A stretch of 64,000 nt of DNA. Source: Artemia franciscana. Taxonomy: Eukaryota > Arthropoda > Branchiopoda > Anostraca > Artemiidae. The translations under genes and the position numbers were made by a program. Of this stretch, positions 1 through 12,500 are shown piece by piece. The notes under the pieces were generated by a model, which was not told the origin of the DNA, made no database searches, and saw only the letters and a list, made by a program, of their open reading frames with translations. Every line of letters begins with the position of its first letter. Position 1 is the stretch's first letter. The stretch covers positions 42,765,291 through 42,829,290 of the forward strand of contig NC_088875.1 in assembly GCF_032884065.1 (NCBI RefSeq). The letters run 5' to 3'.

Positions 1-286
1 GCCCACATTTGAATCTAGGAGGCCTATCTTTGTATAACTTTTAATGCCCAGACTAGAACAAAAGGAAGATAGGAGATCCAAAAGCCCATTTGGATGCATT
101 CTTCAAAGTTTCATTTAATTATTAATTATTTAATCATTACAAAGTTTTAGTTATTAATTATTCAATTTTTACAAAGTTTCCCAAAACAGCAAAAAAGCAA
201 CTCAACTAAAATTTTTAGAAGTATGATATTTACTATACAGAGTGAAAACAATCAAAAATGGGTGCTTTTAAGGCCAAACGAGATGA

Positions 287-432
287 TCTTTCTTTATATT
301 ATGGCAGCCCAATGTAGTTTAAGAAATTCTTTCTTGATATTATGGCAAGCCAATATGGTTTAAGAAATTTTTTCTTTATATTATGGCAGGCCAATGTGGC
401 TTAAGAAATTCTTTCTTTATGTCATAGCAGGC
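287..432. repeat. 41-base tandem repeat, four units
   Basis: Four units contain the core tattatggca followed by ccaatgtggtttaagaaatt. The shared 'tatggc' word recurs at 300, 341 and 382, and in altered form near 423, which gives a 41-base period. One isolated unit of the same sequence lies at about 1503-1545, on the far side of a LINE fragment. The array was probably split by that insertion. Confidence 0.85.
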
Positions 433-539
433 ATCTTTATATTAAGACAATGTGCTTCACATCCTGAAAAGGATCCTCAGTGCCATTAGGAACATGTCCC
501 TGTATCAGCACTCTCTAGATGGCTGTTGGTTCATCAAAG

Positions 540-1480
540 TTGTATTTCTCTGAGTCAATGGCTATCTGGGTTTTGCAATTTAAACCAAGGGTAAGGGTCT
601 CCCTTACCCTAATCTATGAGTCATATGTGTGAAAAAATTCTCTCCAAAATCAATCCAGGCCATTTTTAAAACTATTTAAGGTTTCACAATTATTTCTGGG
701 AGTGAATTCTAGTCAGTCCCTGCTTGGACACCCAAAATTGGCCCTTGATCTATTTACTGCAATGGGTTTGAATGTTTTTTCTTGGTTTCTGCTTGTGCTA
801 ATTATTTCAGGGTGGGTATGTTCAGTTTAAATAGTTGATCTTCATAGCTCAAGTTTTTCAAACCAGAAGGAAGCTTGGTGGCATGTCTTTGGACCTTTTC
901 CAGGGCAACCCAGTCTGTTTTATAATGGGGTCCCAAAACCACATTCCCATTTTCTATTGTAGATCTGACAATCCCCTTGCAGAGTTTTACAAAAGCATTG
1001 TTGTCCCAGCACTTGAACCTTTGTCTGATAAGCCTGATGAGCTGTGATACTTTGGAAATAGTTTTCTGGGTGTGGTCATAAAATTTGAGCTGTGGATCAA
1101 CAATAATGTCAAGATCTCTTTCAGAGTCAACAAGTGTCAGTGGTATTCTGCAGCCTGCTTTGTCATTTATAATTAGTTGGAGTACAGAAGCAGTGTTTTT
1201 CTTCCCTATCCATAGGACCTTGATTTTAGATGAATTGAAGTTGAGACATAAGCTTTGGAGGTTTTCAGTTCAGGTGTCATTGACTTTTTGTAGTGTTGCT
1301 ACATCTTGATATGAACTTCCTATAGAGTTTTCTATCATCTGCATAGATTTTGGTAGTTCTGATGATGGTTCTGTTGATAAAGAGTATGAAGAGGAGAGGA
1401 CCAATCACACTACCTTGTATCACCCTGCTAGTCACTTTTGCTGGATTCAAGATGCTGTCACCCATGTCTTGTCTTTGTCA
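540..1480 (-). mobile_element. LINE reverse-transcriptase 3' fragment (Jockey/CR1-like)
   Basis: Read on the minus strand, this is the second half of a non-LTR reverse transcriptase. Around 1465-1277 it shows a VTSxVxQGS-IGPLLF block followed by KIYADD-KLYR, which is the YADD catalytic box. Further down, around 1030-840, are LCKGIVRSTIENGNVVLGPHY, ALEKVQRHATKL and GLKNLSYEDQLFKLNIPTLK, the conserved thumb and tail of Jockey/CR1-type ORF2. A TLNSFKNGLDxFW remnant lies near 690-650. Frame changes and stops separate these blocks, so it is dead and 5'-truncated near 1480-1500. The clade assignment rests on remembered motifs. Confidence 0.85.
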
Positions 1481-1549
1481 TGCTTTTTGGGAGCAGTCTA
1501 CTTTCTTTCTTTATATTATGGCAGGCAAATGTGGTTTAAGAAATTATAT

Positions 1550-1950
1550 CTTCATCAAGATATTTAAACCACTTCCCTAGACTGCTATTTGGACTGTAGA
1601 TCCTTTTCTCAAGGTTTTATTCCCTAATCACACAATTTTTCCCAGCAAACAAAATTAAGTGCCCTGAAAGGGGATGGGGGGGGGGTCAGAAGTAGATACT
1701 TGAAAACATCTTTTTGGACCTTAGTTTGTATTGTAGATCTATTCATTACCATCCAAGCTGAAACTCCCAACTCCTTCAAGGCTGGAGTCAACAGGGACTG
1801 GGAGAGGGCTGAGTAGAGGCTGGACTGGGAAGCTAAGCCAACATAATTACATCACTCATCACCAGCAAGAACCTACAGGAGGATACCCCTTTATCTTGCT
1901 GGCAAATGCAATTTAAGGTAATTTAAGGTAATATGCAGGCTACTTCATTT
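1550..1950. other. Intergenic sequence, nothing identified
   Basis: This segment has a G-run near 1675-1685 and moderately GC-rich stretches around 1740-1880, but no coding frame, RNA gene or repeat structure that I can name. Confidence 0.5.
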
Positions 1951-2004
1951 AAGCAGAAGATCTATTTTGAAAGGTTTCACTTTTGTAACACCCATTTTTT
2001 AAAT

Positions 2005-2790
2005 GTCATGGTAAAATTCTAGTTAATTGACTTCTTGCTATCTTGGAAAGGGTTTAGGTTAGGAAAATGAAAGTTTCAGGGATGGTTCTACAGGCTAAAG
2101 TATTTTAAAGTACCCACCTCCACTCCATCTCCCTCTTGAGGGCCCTGAAATTTGCCTACATGACAGGTCTATATCTATTGAAATTTTGACAAAACAACAT
2201 TTTACCTTAGTTTTCAGTTACAAGTTCCTTTTTCTCTGTGTTTAGTTCTGAAAACGCAATTCCTGTTATTTGAGTGGAATTTTGAGCCATATCAATGTTT
2301 TTTTTTCCAAATTTAGGAAATGCATTTGCATATCTTCAAAATCTTATAAAATGGAATTGAGCAAAGTTATGAAGCTGAAAACAATTTTGTTGTACTTCAA
2401 TTAAGCAGAACATCTATTTTGCAAGGTTTCACTTTTATAACACACATATTTTTAAAGGTTGTCAAAGGTCGGGGCCCTTTAGAGGGAAAAGGCGTGGAGG
2501 TAGTTGCTTCAAAATACCTTCCTAGGACATACTTTAATCTGTAGATTCATCCCTGAAAGTTTCATTTTCCTAACCTAAACCCTTTCCAAGATCTAGCAAG
2601 AAGTCAATTAACTAGAATTTTACCAAATGTCATCAAAGGTCAGGACCCTCTAGAGGGAGAAGGAGCGACGGTAAGTACTTAAAAGTATATTCCCAGGACA
2701 GCTCCTGTAGACCCATCCCTAAAAGTTTCATTTTCCTAACTTAACCCCTTGCCAAGATAGCCAAAAGTAGAATTTAACTGGCACATTCAA
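2005..2790. repeat. Foldback element with ~150-base inverted arms plus an extra direct copy
   Basis: The arm at about 2005-2155 is the reverse complement of about 2464-2633. Both contain the words ctagttaattgacttcttgc and tttcattttcctaacctaaa or their complements. A third copy in the same orientation as the second arm follows at 2634-2790. A separate direct repeat (agcagaa-atctattttg then ggtttcacttt) lies at about 1957-2000 and 2404-2450. There is no open reading frame, so it resembles a non-autonomous foldback DNA element. A related fragment sits at the window end (about 63895-63960). Confidence 0.8.
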
Positions 2791-3343
2791 TTGTTTTTCC
2801 AGTTCATAAATCTACACACCATATTAAAATATTAATTGTGGATGACCAAAATATATGCCTATTAGCCCAATGGGCTATTTGATAAATTTCTTATGGATAT
2901 CCACTTTTTCTAAACTTTTTCTGTATGTATAGGCCAATATGATTTTTAATCTATTAAAAAAACAATAGATGGTAGGATCTGACTTACGAAACTGTAACAA
3001 AGTTGTCGAAATTTTAGAAAGAAAGGAAGATCAAGATTCTTAACTTCATACTCCACTGGTCCTGTAGGAAGGTAAATCTTCGAGTTTTTCCACTTGTTCA
3101 AATAATCTGTTCTTTCATTGCTTTAAATGTGGATAGTTCCTGTTTAATTGTAAATGTGAATTACTCTGTTTCATAATTTCGTTGACTGACAATTGCCTAT
3201 TTTGTAGGCTAATTCTCAAAGGACAACTAGGCCTACAAGTTTACTAAGCTAGATCTATCGTGCTGGTTTAAACGCTATCACTCATCCATCAGGGGACTTC
3301 GTGCTGCAATTTTCCTATCACATTTTATCCTTTAGGGTATCAC

Positions 3344-3580
3344 CTGATTTTGTTTGGCCCAAGATGGTTGACCAAGAAGGATGATCTGACAATCTTTCAT
3401 CTGAAGAAAGTTGTCTAGCAATCTCAACCTATCTCTTATTGTAGCCCTTGGAAGTTACTTTTAATAGCTATAGGAAGTGGTTTGAACTAGACTATATGTT
3501 TTCACTGATTATTGCTTTAGATGTGGCTAGTCAGAGCAGTAGGCATACCCAAAGCAATCTTTAGGCATTTTCTCTTCCAA
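3344..3580 (-). mobile_element. LINE C-terminal fragment, shared with 24950-25300 and 30830-31222
   Basis: The sequence around ccaagatggttgaccaagaa, followed by a block on 'atctcaaccta', aligns by eye with 31020-31110. There the minus-strand reading gives the GHVLRM...LPKIVLFGQP tail typical of LINE ORF2 C-termini. This copy is older and does not keep an open frame. Confidence 0.6.
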
Positions 3581-3988
3581 AAATATTTAGCAAATCCTAA
3601 TTTACATAGGTTTAGGGTTAAACTTGTTTGGCAACATCTTTGAGTTACAGCTCTTCTTAGGGAAATAGAACAAAAGTAGAACCATTAGGTTACTTAGGCT
3701 GTATTATGCTCTTTTTCAACATTGCTCAATAATTGTTTCTCTGGCAATTTCCCATATATAGACTTAAGAGGAATCACCTATACACCTATCTAATGGATAA
3801 TGTCTAATAAATTTCAATTTCTATTCTATAGAATATAACAATAATACCCAACCATACTTTAGTTTCATATGAATTATCAAAGTAGTTAACTAATCAAAAT
3901 ATCCTTTTAAGGAAAAAAGTCATAAGCCAACTAGAGAAATAATTAAAATTAAATAAATAACATACTAATTCAGCCCACTAGCCAGATA

Positions 3989-4295
3989 AGGTAAAGGATA
4001 CGGCATTAGACTTTACAGTCTGTACTGGTGGTGCTGATCTCTGTTTCTTGGCCCTTCAGCCAGGAAGTGCAATGGGGGGTTGGGGGCCAGCCAACCTGTG
4101 CTTTCACTCACCCTTCCTGTTTACCTTCCCAATTTCTCCAGGTACCCATTTAGAGCTGGGTTGACTCTGGCTAAGCTTACAGGGTCACGCCACTGACCCC
4201 CATCCCAAACTGAAGAATTGGGTACACTGGGATTCAAACCCATGTCCTCTCAGACAAAGGATCCTGAAACCAGCACACCAACCCACTTGGCCAGG
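3989..4295 (-). mobile_element. tRNA-derived SINE with 12-base target-site duplication
   Basis: On the minus strand the element starts at 4295-4292 with a tRNA-like head. An A-box-like GGCCAAGTGGGTTGG lies at 4292-4278 and a B box GGGTTTGAATCCC at 4241-4229, at tRNA-like spacing, with the head running 4292-4221. A ~230-base body with no tRNA resemblance follows, to about 3989. The flanks carry the same 12-mer actagccagata at 3977-3988 and 4296-4307, which is the signature of target-primed insertion. The intact duplication and readable boxes suggest a fairly recent copy. RNA polymerase III would be the expected transcriber. Confidence 0.88.
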
Positions 4296-4673
4296 ACTAG
4301 CCAGATAGGTCTAATAAAGCATCATTACCTTAAATTTACCTTAAATTACAGCTTAGAGCAATCTAAGGATTTTCCTTGTAGAAATCATAGCCAACTTACC
4401 ATCTGTAACTAGGTAGATAATACTTTACCTTAGAAATAATTAAAATTTAAAAGAAAAAAAAATAGCCCACTAACCAGATGTAATAAAGCTCTGTAATGAA
4501 GATGTAATAAAGATGTAATTAACTCTTCTGAATTCTTAATGCAAACTAGTGATAATATCCAACTAGCCAAAAAAAAATTTCTCTTAGGAATAGCATAGAC
4601 AGATATATACATGGCTAGGCAGATAATTAAATTCTTTAAATAATTTGGTGATAATATCCAAAAATAGCAACAA

Positions 4674-6170
4674 AGACCACATTGCCTTTCCATAACAAAC
4701 AAACACAAAGTAGAAATAATAGGGAAAATTTTTGAGTCCTGGTTGAACTTTGTTTAATTAAGGATGCTAGGGCTGTTTTAAAAAGGTTTTTGAAAAAAAA
4801 AAACATTATTAGTTTTAATTCTCACATTTTAATGTAAGTTTATAACCAGCAATGGTCAGGGTTGTCATTGTTGGTGATTTAACACCAAATTTGGTGACTT
4901 TTTTTCATTTGGTGATTTTACTAGAAAATTGCCAATTTTATCATAAGATTTGGTGATATTACTGTGTTTGCATTCCAGTTTCCAAATGCTGTGAGGCAAA
5001 TACTGAAGAAAATGCTATTCTTCACTCTTTGACTGTTTTCAGTGCAGAATAATAAAACAATACCAATAAAAATCCAAAGAATACTGTATACACTAAACCT
5101 TAAAATAAACTTTAAAAGAAAAAGACCATCTAAGCAATGCTTGAAGGGTAACTGAATAAAATATACAATACTGAATGGTATTTCAATCTTGCATAATGGC
5201 ATATTAATCATCCTGTATTGCATAAAAGTAGCTATTATGCATCTTGTCTGACTTTGTAATAGGTCTTCCTTATATTTCTGATACAATAACCAATATTCCA
5301 CCCAAATTATAAGTCTATCAATGGTTACAAGCCTCTCACCTTTTTGGCAACTTTTTACATGAAGTTTATTGAAACCTCTGCTTTGAAAACTTTTCCTCTG
5401 AAACATTATTTCTGGGGCTGGTTTGTGGATCACATTATTTTTGTGTGGGATCATTGAGAGATGTCACTTAACTCCTTTTTGACTTGTCTTAACACTTTGG
5501 ATTCTAACTTTCAGTTTACCTTAGAAGATAATCATAAACTGCCTTTTCTAGACATCTTAATCCTCAATCAGTTTCTCAGCCTTGATTTTTTGATTGATCT
5601 GTGACAACCTACACCATTTTCTTTTCATAACACCTCCATTATTGCACTCATTCAAGGTCTCATGCAAGTTTTCAGGGAGGCAGTTGAAATAAAAGAGCAC
5701 ATTTACCAATATTTTTTCCTTGGTAATAATAAATGGGGCTATTAAAGCCCCATTTATTATGAACTCCTTAATTCTGATTATTTTTATATCCATCCACAAA
5801 ATCATGTTTTGCAACCTAACAGAATCTCTGATAATATCATACATGTTAAGCAATTAGCTCTTAAGAAGGCTCTACATAAATTGAATGATTGAAATACCCT
5901 TCAGTATTGTATTTTCTTATTCAATTAACCTTTCATTGTTGCTTAGAGATGGTCTTTTTATTTTAGTGTTTGTTTTGAGGTTTAGTTTTGATGTTATCAT
6001 TTGGATTCTTATTGGTATTGTTTTATTATTCTGCACTGAAGATGGTCAAGTGGAGGTATTGACCAAAATGTTTGCATTGTCCTCTTTGTTGTTGTTTTTC
6101 ACTGGCTGTTATTATCCTCATTTATCTCTTCTTTACAGTTTTTTTTATGTTTTGTCATGATTAGCCTGTG
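4674..6170 (+). mobile_element. Penelope-like element fossil with internal inverted repeat
   Basis: On the + strand at about 5475-5565 the reading LNTLDSNFQF then HKLPFLDILI matches the region after the reverse-transcriptase core of Penelope-like elements. About 170 bases at 5020-5190 are the reverse complement of 5886-6060 (shared words such as tattggtattgttttattat), consistent with the inverted terminal arrangement often seen in this class. The start carries the 20-mer agaccacattgcctttccat at 4674-4693, which is also present at the edge of the second Penelope-like fragment (14670-14689). The element is broken and old. Two open frames (4921-5454 minus, 5885-6160 plus) are just the two arms of the inverted repeat. 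Confidence 0.65.
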
Positions 6171-6484
6171 TGGTCTCAGAAATTATTTTTGTAAATTTTG
6201 AAATTATAGATGTATATAGAAATTATATTTTGTAAACAAATTATCTATAAAGGAATGCTTTTCTAAGAAAATAGTGTATGTGAAGTGTCTTGCAGAAAGT
6301 TATATTTAATAAAAATCCAATGAACTATCCTATCTGCAAGATTTGTTTTGTATGAAACTTTTGAACAATGATGTATGTATGCTTAGGTTATTAAGAGTTG
6401 AAGATTGTGTCTCTTTTATTTTAGTCATGTAATTGCATTGCTTTCTTTGATAATCATTTTTTTTTTTTTTTTATTATATTGTAG

Positions 6485-6566
6485 TTGATATTACATCATG
6501 GGAGACACAAAGTTATATGACGTCTTAGGTGTTCCTAAAACAGTTTCAGATGATGATTTGAAAAAG
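6485..6566 (+). CDS. DNAJA2-like exon 1 (start codon)
   Basis: A poly-T tract followed by attatattgtag gives a splice acceptor ending at 6484. The exon begins there with 13 untranslated bases, so at least one untranslated exon should lie further upstream. ATG is at 6498 and encodes [20 protein letters not shown] then LKK, the first helix of the J domain. The donor is AAG|GTATAT at 6567, phase 0. Confidence 0.92.
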
Positions 6567-9500
6567 GTATATAGTCTTATTTACTTAATTATTTGTATTT
6601 AGTTGCATTGCATAAGAGGTATTCCAAACTACTTTTTGGTGGGGGTGAAGCTTGTAAATCTACTAAAGCATTCCTTTTATTTTACAAAAAAAAAAAATCC
6701 AAAAGAAAATTTGATCTGCGTTTTTACCAATTTTTCTGATTTTGAAAGAATATGGGATAAGGCCCTTTTGCTAGGGGAGTCTTTGACATTTTCTACTGTA
6801 GCTAGAGTTTTAGAGTTACCATTCTCTGCTCTTTTTTTTCTTAGATATTTAAGCTACCTGAAAAAGTAAGTCTATTACTTAAAAAGAAGACTAACTCAGG
6901 AACACATTATTAAGAAATATTATAAAGCCTATAAAATAGAACCAATAAAATTAAGCTATTGACAGTTGGAGGGCAACAAGCCACCCTAACCCAGTTTTCC
7001 CTCAAATCCATCCTATCAGAATTTTGAGATAGCCATTTTGTTCCCTTCCAGCCACCAGGACAAGGACTGTAAGCTATGCAAGTTGCCCACTGTTAAAAAA
7101 TCAGAATTTTATGGGGAAGGTGATTGAATAAACCTTGGAGGGGAGGGGGCTCATTCAATTTAAAATTGAAAGCAATGTTGCCCTTTTGAAGATTTAGCCT
7201 GCTCTTCAGCCTGTTATTACCAGCTATGATGTTTAAAAAAAAAGTTTCTTATTCCAGTTCAATGGCCCTTGTGTGTGAGTGGTTGTTTTTAAAGAATTGT
7301 GACTAAAGTCTAACTTTAGCATAAAGAGTGAGGTTTTGAAGAGGGGGCTGCCCCCCTTAAATACTGAATAATTTGTTTGTTTTAAGTTTTAGTGTTAATC
7401 CTTTCTTTCGGGTGAAAACTGTTGTTGTTTTTTCTATTTAATTTCTGATTGTTTTTCAAATCATGCCCAGGCTTAACCAAGTTATGATGTGGGCTACCAG
7501 CCAAATAAACACACAATTTATTGCTGTTAGTGTATGTACCTATAATTGAAAATTCGGTTGGTAGCTTTCTACTTTTTCAGTTTTCTGCTTGAGGATTCAA
7601 ATATTGGACTTTAACTAAAATTTTGGACAAGATTTGATTATTCAGTCAAAATTTTTAACAAACAGTTGTTTTGTTGAATAAATTCTTAATAATAATTTTA
7701 CTAAAGACATTTGGGTGAACAGAGATGTGTATTATTGTTCTTGCAAATGGAAGTTTTTGCTTTATTTGGTCTTCAAAGTGGCCAAAAACTTCATGATCTC
7801 CACATAGTGTTCTCTGAGATTGTTGAAATAAATTGCATATATATGTTTAAATACATATAAACATTTTATGTAGGAAAAGAGGAAAATAACTTAGTAGTTT
7901 TTGTAGGTCCAGGCGAAGAAAAATAGTTATAACACTGTTTTTGAAGGCCAAGAAAAGCTGAGTTGTTGAAAGAAATCAGAGCTGTGGAATCCTGATAGTG
8001 CATTGAATTTGTAAAAAAAAAAAGTTTTTTTTCCCACTGGAAATAAGAAGCAACAATGAAACTTAAAACAAACAGAAATTATTCAGTATATAAGGAGGGT
8101 GCCCCCTCCTCAATCTTCCACTCGTTACGTTAATTTTTTTTAGTAGTTTCAAACAACTTCTTATTCCAATCAAATAGCCCTTGTGTTTCAGGAGTCTTTC
8201 ATAAACAATTATGACAAAAAGTCAAACTTTAGCATAAAAAGTGAAGGATTGATGAGGGGGCTGCCCTATTGTATAGAGAAATTTCTGTTCATTTTAAATC
8301 CATTGCTAGGTTTTGACTGTTTTACTTAATAAAATAAACTGCTTTGTAAATCTCTATCTGCATTGAAAAAATAGATGGGAAAAATAGAAATTGACCTAAT
8401 TGGTATCACCACTGCCCAACCAGTACCCTCCTGTGACTCAATAAAACTTGTTGGCTGTTTCGAGTCTGCATTTTATCTGGATGGCTCTGGGAAATTAAGA
8501 GAGCATAAGTTTTCTCTTTGTTTTAACTGTTGCTTATTTGGATAAGTAATCTGCTGATTGAGCTGGAACCTCTGAGTATTGTAGAATATCTTTACTGAAA
8601 AGTGGTTTGAAGTAATAGTGAACATATTCAACATTAAAATTAGAACGTTGCAATTATAATCAAAAGCACTAATTGTTCAGGCAGTGGCATAATCAATGGA
8701 AGGATTTAGTGTGCGGAGTCACCTTCTCACCAGAAATGAGGGCAGTCTAATATGTGTGTGTGCTCTAAAAAAAAGGTTGAACTAATCAAACTAGAAACAT
8801 GGTTAAAAAATGTAAAAAAAAAGTAAATGCAATATTATAGTAACAATTGTGTGAGAACAAAATCATGTTATTTGTGCGTAGAATCTATTATATGTGTGTG
8901 CCCTAAAAATAAGTTGAACTAATCAAACTAAAAACAAATTTAAAAAACATAAACTATAAAATTAAAAGAAATGTAATATTATAGTAAAAAACGTGTTAGG
9001 ACGAAAGGCAGCTTCCAACTATAGTGAATTGAGGGAGGAGTAAAAAAAAAATACAAGTTCTTTCACTAGTCTACACATTTAAAATAGAGCTAGAAACATA
9101 AATAATTTTGGAACTCTTAGGATAGATATAAACTATAAAACCCGAAGAGTATTGACTGAAAAGAAACTGGAAAAGTAACGTCATGATAAACTTTTGAAGG
9201 ACCAATATCCCGACTCCATTAGCTGCGAAGCGGAAGTAGGCAACGCGAGACTGCATTGACAAGGACCAAAAGGTCTGAGCTAATGAATGTTGTGAGCAAA
9301 ACAAGTACAGAGAGGCAACGCTTGCCATGGATGAAGGCCTGTGGTGTTATTCGCAAGGGCTGCTTCTGCGTTGAGTGGGGCATATGCTGTATTTAGCTGT
9401 GACTGTATTGAATTTTGTACATATGTTTTATTAGTGCCCAACATATACCAAAGTCACGCCTGTTGATTTAAAAAAAATACAAAATCTATGAAGGATTTAG

Positions 9501-12500
9501 GTTTTTCCTCGATTTTAACGGTATCTTGTACTTCAGAAGCGGAAAATAGAAATTTATTTAATATAGATTTTTTTGTCTAATATAGCAAGAATTTATTTAA
9601 ACGGGTTAAAGAGGTTTGTTAACACACATTAAATATTTGTTGAATATCATTTCCTTTAAAAAGAAAGAAAGAAAAACTTTCTGTTTTGAATATATTTCTT
9701 ATTTTGCAAAGTAAATCTCAAAATTGTGATTGGGTAGATTGATAAATCTCAGCTATCAAATGATGTTAAAATTTTCTTTCCACGCCCAACCATTAAAAAT
9801 TCAGGCAGAAAAACAACATGGAAAATAAATGCAAATGATGCATACTTAAATCATAAAAACCTGTGAAGAATTTGAAGCATATAAAGTAGATCTCAGTGAA
9901 GTATTAATTTAATTCTCCTCTGTATCTCTACAGACAGTGTTCAGATAAGGTCACATTTCCATGACGGTTTTATAGTATATTAGACAACCAAAACTGGTAG
10001 AAATGACTTGTCTATGAAGGGATTACAACTCCAGGTATGAACATACCTGGACAAAGTAGAAGGGAAACTCCCCTAACGGTCGTTCTACCCCCCCCCCCTT
10101 GTCAATAACCTATTTTTTTTAGAAGGAGTTAGATGTCGAATGTTTTGCTTTTACTATATCAAGAAGATGTTTGTGGTTCAGTTTGGACCAAAAAAGATGT
10201 AAACATTTATATATAAACTAAAAAGAAAAGTACAAGAACAAAGTGAAATGAAAAAAAAAGACCAAAGGGATACAAATTTTAGAACTGCGTTTTGTTACTA
10301 AGATGTTCCTTTTAGCTTTAGCTATTTACTGTTTCTTCTTCTTCTTCTCTCTTCTCTTTTTTTTCTTTCTTCTTCTTTTTTTCTTTTGAACTGCAGTAGT
10401 ATTGTTATTTTTGCAGAAAAAAATACTTACAATCAGTGGATAGCCTAAGACATCTTTTTTTTTTTAGTATTTTTCTTATTTCGGCATAGTTTTTTGTTTC
10501 AAGCTAACTAAACATTTTTCGACTTTATTGCAGGCCTATAGAAAACTTGCAAAGGAGTTTCACCCTGATAAAAATCCAAATGCTGGCGAGAAATTTAAGG
10601 AAATATCCTTTGCTTATGAGGTTTTATCAGACCCAGACAAACGTGAAGTTTATGATCGATTTGGTATTCAAGGGATACAAGAGGGTGCTCATGAAGGGGC
10701 GGGATTCGGTGGTGATCTGTTCTCAACTCTTTTTGGAGGAGGAATGTTCATGGGCGGAGGACGGAAACGTGGGCCAAGAAAAGGCGAAGATACAGTGCAC
10801 CCATTAAAGTATGTTTACTTTGTTTAAATATTCCTGTATTTTACTATGCTAGACTAAATATATATGCTTGGAGAAAGGGAATGTGAGGAGCTCCCCACTA
10901 AAATTCTCCTTCCCCATCAGATCTGGTGTAAAAAATATGGTTTATGGGTAACCCCCCTCTCGATCAAGGCCTGAATCTGTGTGCACATGCTGGGTGGCAA
11001 ATTCATTATCTCCAATGTTTTTGGTCAATAATACTAAAGTCGCCTCTGCTTTTAGAGTGATCCTATTTCAAAATGTTTTTTTTTTCATCCAGTATTTGTT
11101 TTTGTTTCCCTGTTGTTTAAAAATTTTTACTTATAATACATTTCTATTAAACTAGTCTTCATTAAAGTAAGTGGAGATGCATTATGGATCCTTTTTTTAG
11201 GGGGGGGGTGGATTATTACCCCTTTTCTCCTTACCTTGGGTTTATTATATTTTATTTCGCTAGTCCTGTTCTTTTTCGCCGGAAATATTTTATTATTTCA
11301 CTTTAGTTTTATGTTTATTTACTCTTTTTGCAGAAAAAAAAAAATCTAAAATGGTAATTGAATACCAAATGCACTTTCTATTCTCTCAGACACTTCCTTT
11401 ATGAGATTCTTGACGGCTTCCTTCAGCTTTTTTAATATTGGACTTTCAATATGCAAAGCTCTAACCTATCTACATTTGTTCAAAATATTGATGAGAAGCG
11501 AAGTCCTCTGAGTTCCAGATTCTGAAATGATAATCTCAGTATTTTGTTTGATCCATAATTCACTTCTTGTTTTGAATTAATATGGAATAGTTCTAGGCAT
11601 CAAGTCATAGCTAATTGTAGAAAAAGCCAAGACAGATGGTCCAATTGAGAGAGAGGCAATTCTGACAACCCCCCTCTCCCCCCCTATTAGGATTGTATAA
11701 AAATGATGTTAGCTCATTTGCTAATAGATATGTCTATCTGTTATCCGTCCATGCGTCATTCCTAGGGAAGTAGAACCAAGGGAGATAGTCATAGAACTAA
11801 TATAGTCATAGAACTTATAGTTTTCCAAGTGTTTGGTTAAATGGCACAGGTAAACGGCGGGAGTGTGTCTCTCTTATTGGATCAATATTTTTTTGTTATC
11901 TTTTTAGCAAGTCATGCCTGCTATGACGGAGGGACAGTGTTTTCTTTGTTGTTATATATTTAGTTTAAAAGCTGCAGAGAATGTATTTTTATTTGGACCG
12001 TGTTGCCGTTCTTCTTCTGGTGTGACTTCTGTTCAACTTTATATTATTAGAGACTTGATAAGCTGGTATATAAAACAGTGTATAAATACAATAACGGTAT
12101 ATAACATGGTAAGTAATTTCTTAAGCCTCACTGCTTTTCCATTTACAAAATTTTAGGGAGAAAAAAAAACGGATTGAATATATATAAAGCTATTGAAACA
12201 AACAAAAGATTAAAAAACAACGTATAAAGAATATTTAAAGGACAAGAAAAAACAACGAGGAAAAAGGGAGTTGAAACGGAAAAACAGTTGATGGCGAAAA
12301 AATGGGTTGAATTTAAATAAAGCAATGGAACCAAACAAAGATTAAAAATACAAGAGCTAAGAGCTCATATGGCACTTGTGACGAGGTCGGAAGACCCAAG
12401 AGCTCATATGGCATGAGCTCTAGTAAAATTCTAAGAATCAACAGATTGATTTAAAAGGAAAATCAGAGGCTTAATATCGGTCAGGATTTAAAGTAAGAGC

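Noticed and set aside
4921-5454. 177-codon minus-strand open frame and the + frame at 5885-6160 as a membrane protein gene
   Set aside because: The two frames are the two arms of an inverted repeat in a Penelope-like fossil; the hydrophobic look comes from AT-rich sequence.
9071-9328. 85-codon minus-strand frame in the GC-richer block of DnaJ intron 1
   Set aside because: No motif and no acceptor or donor at suitable positions.
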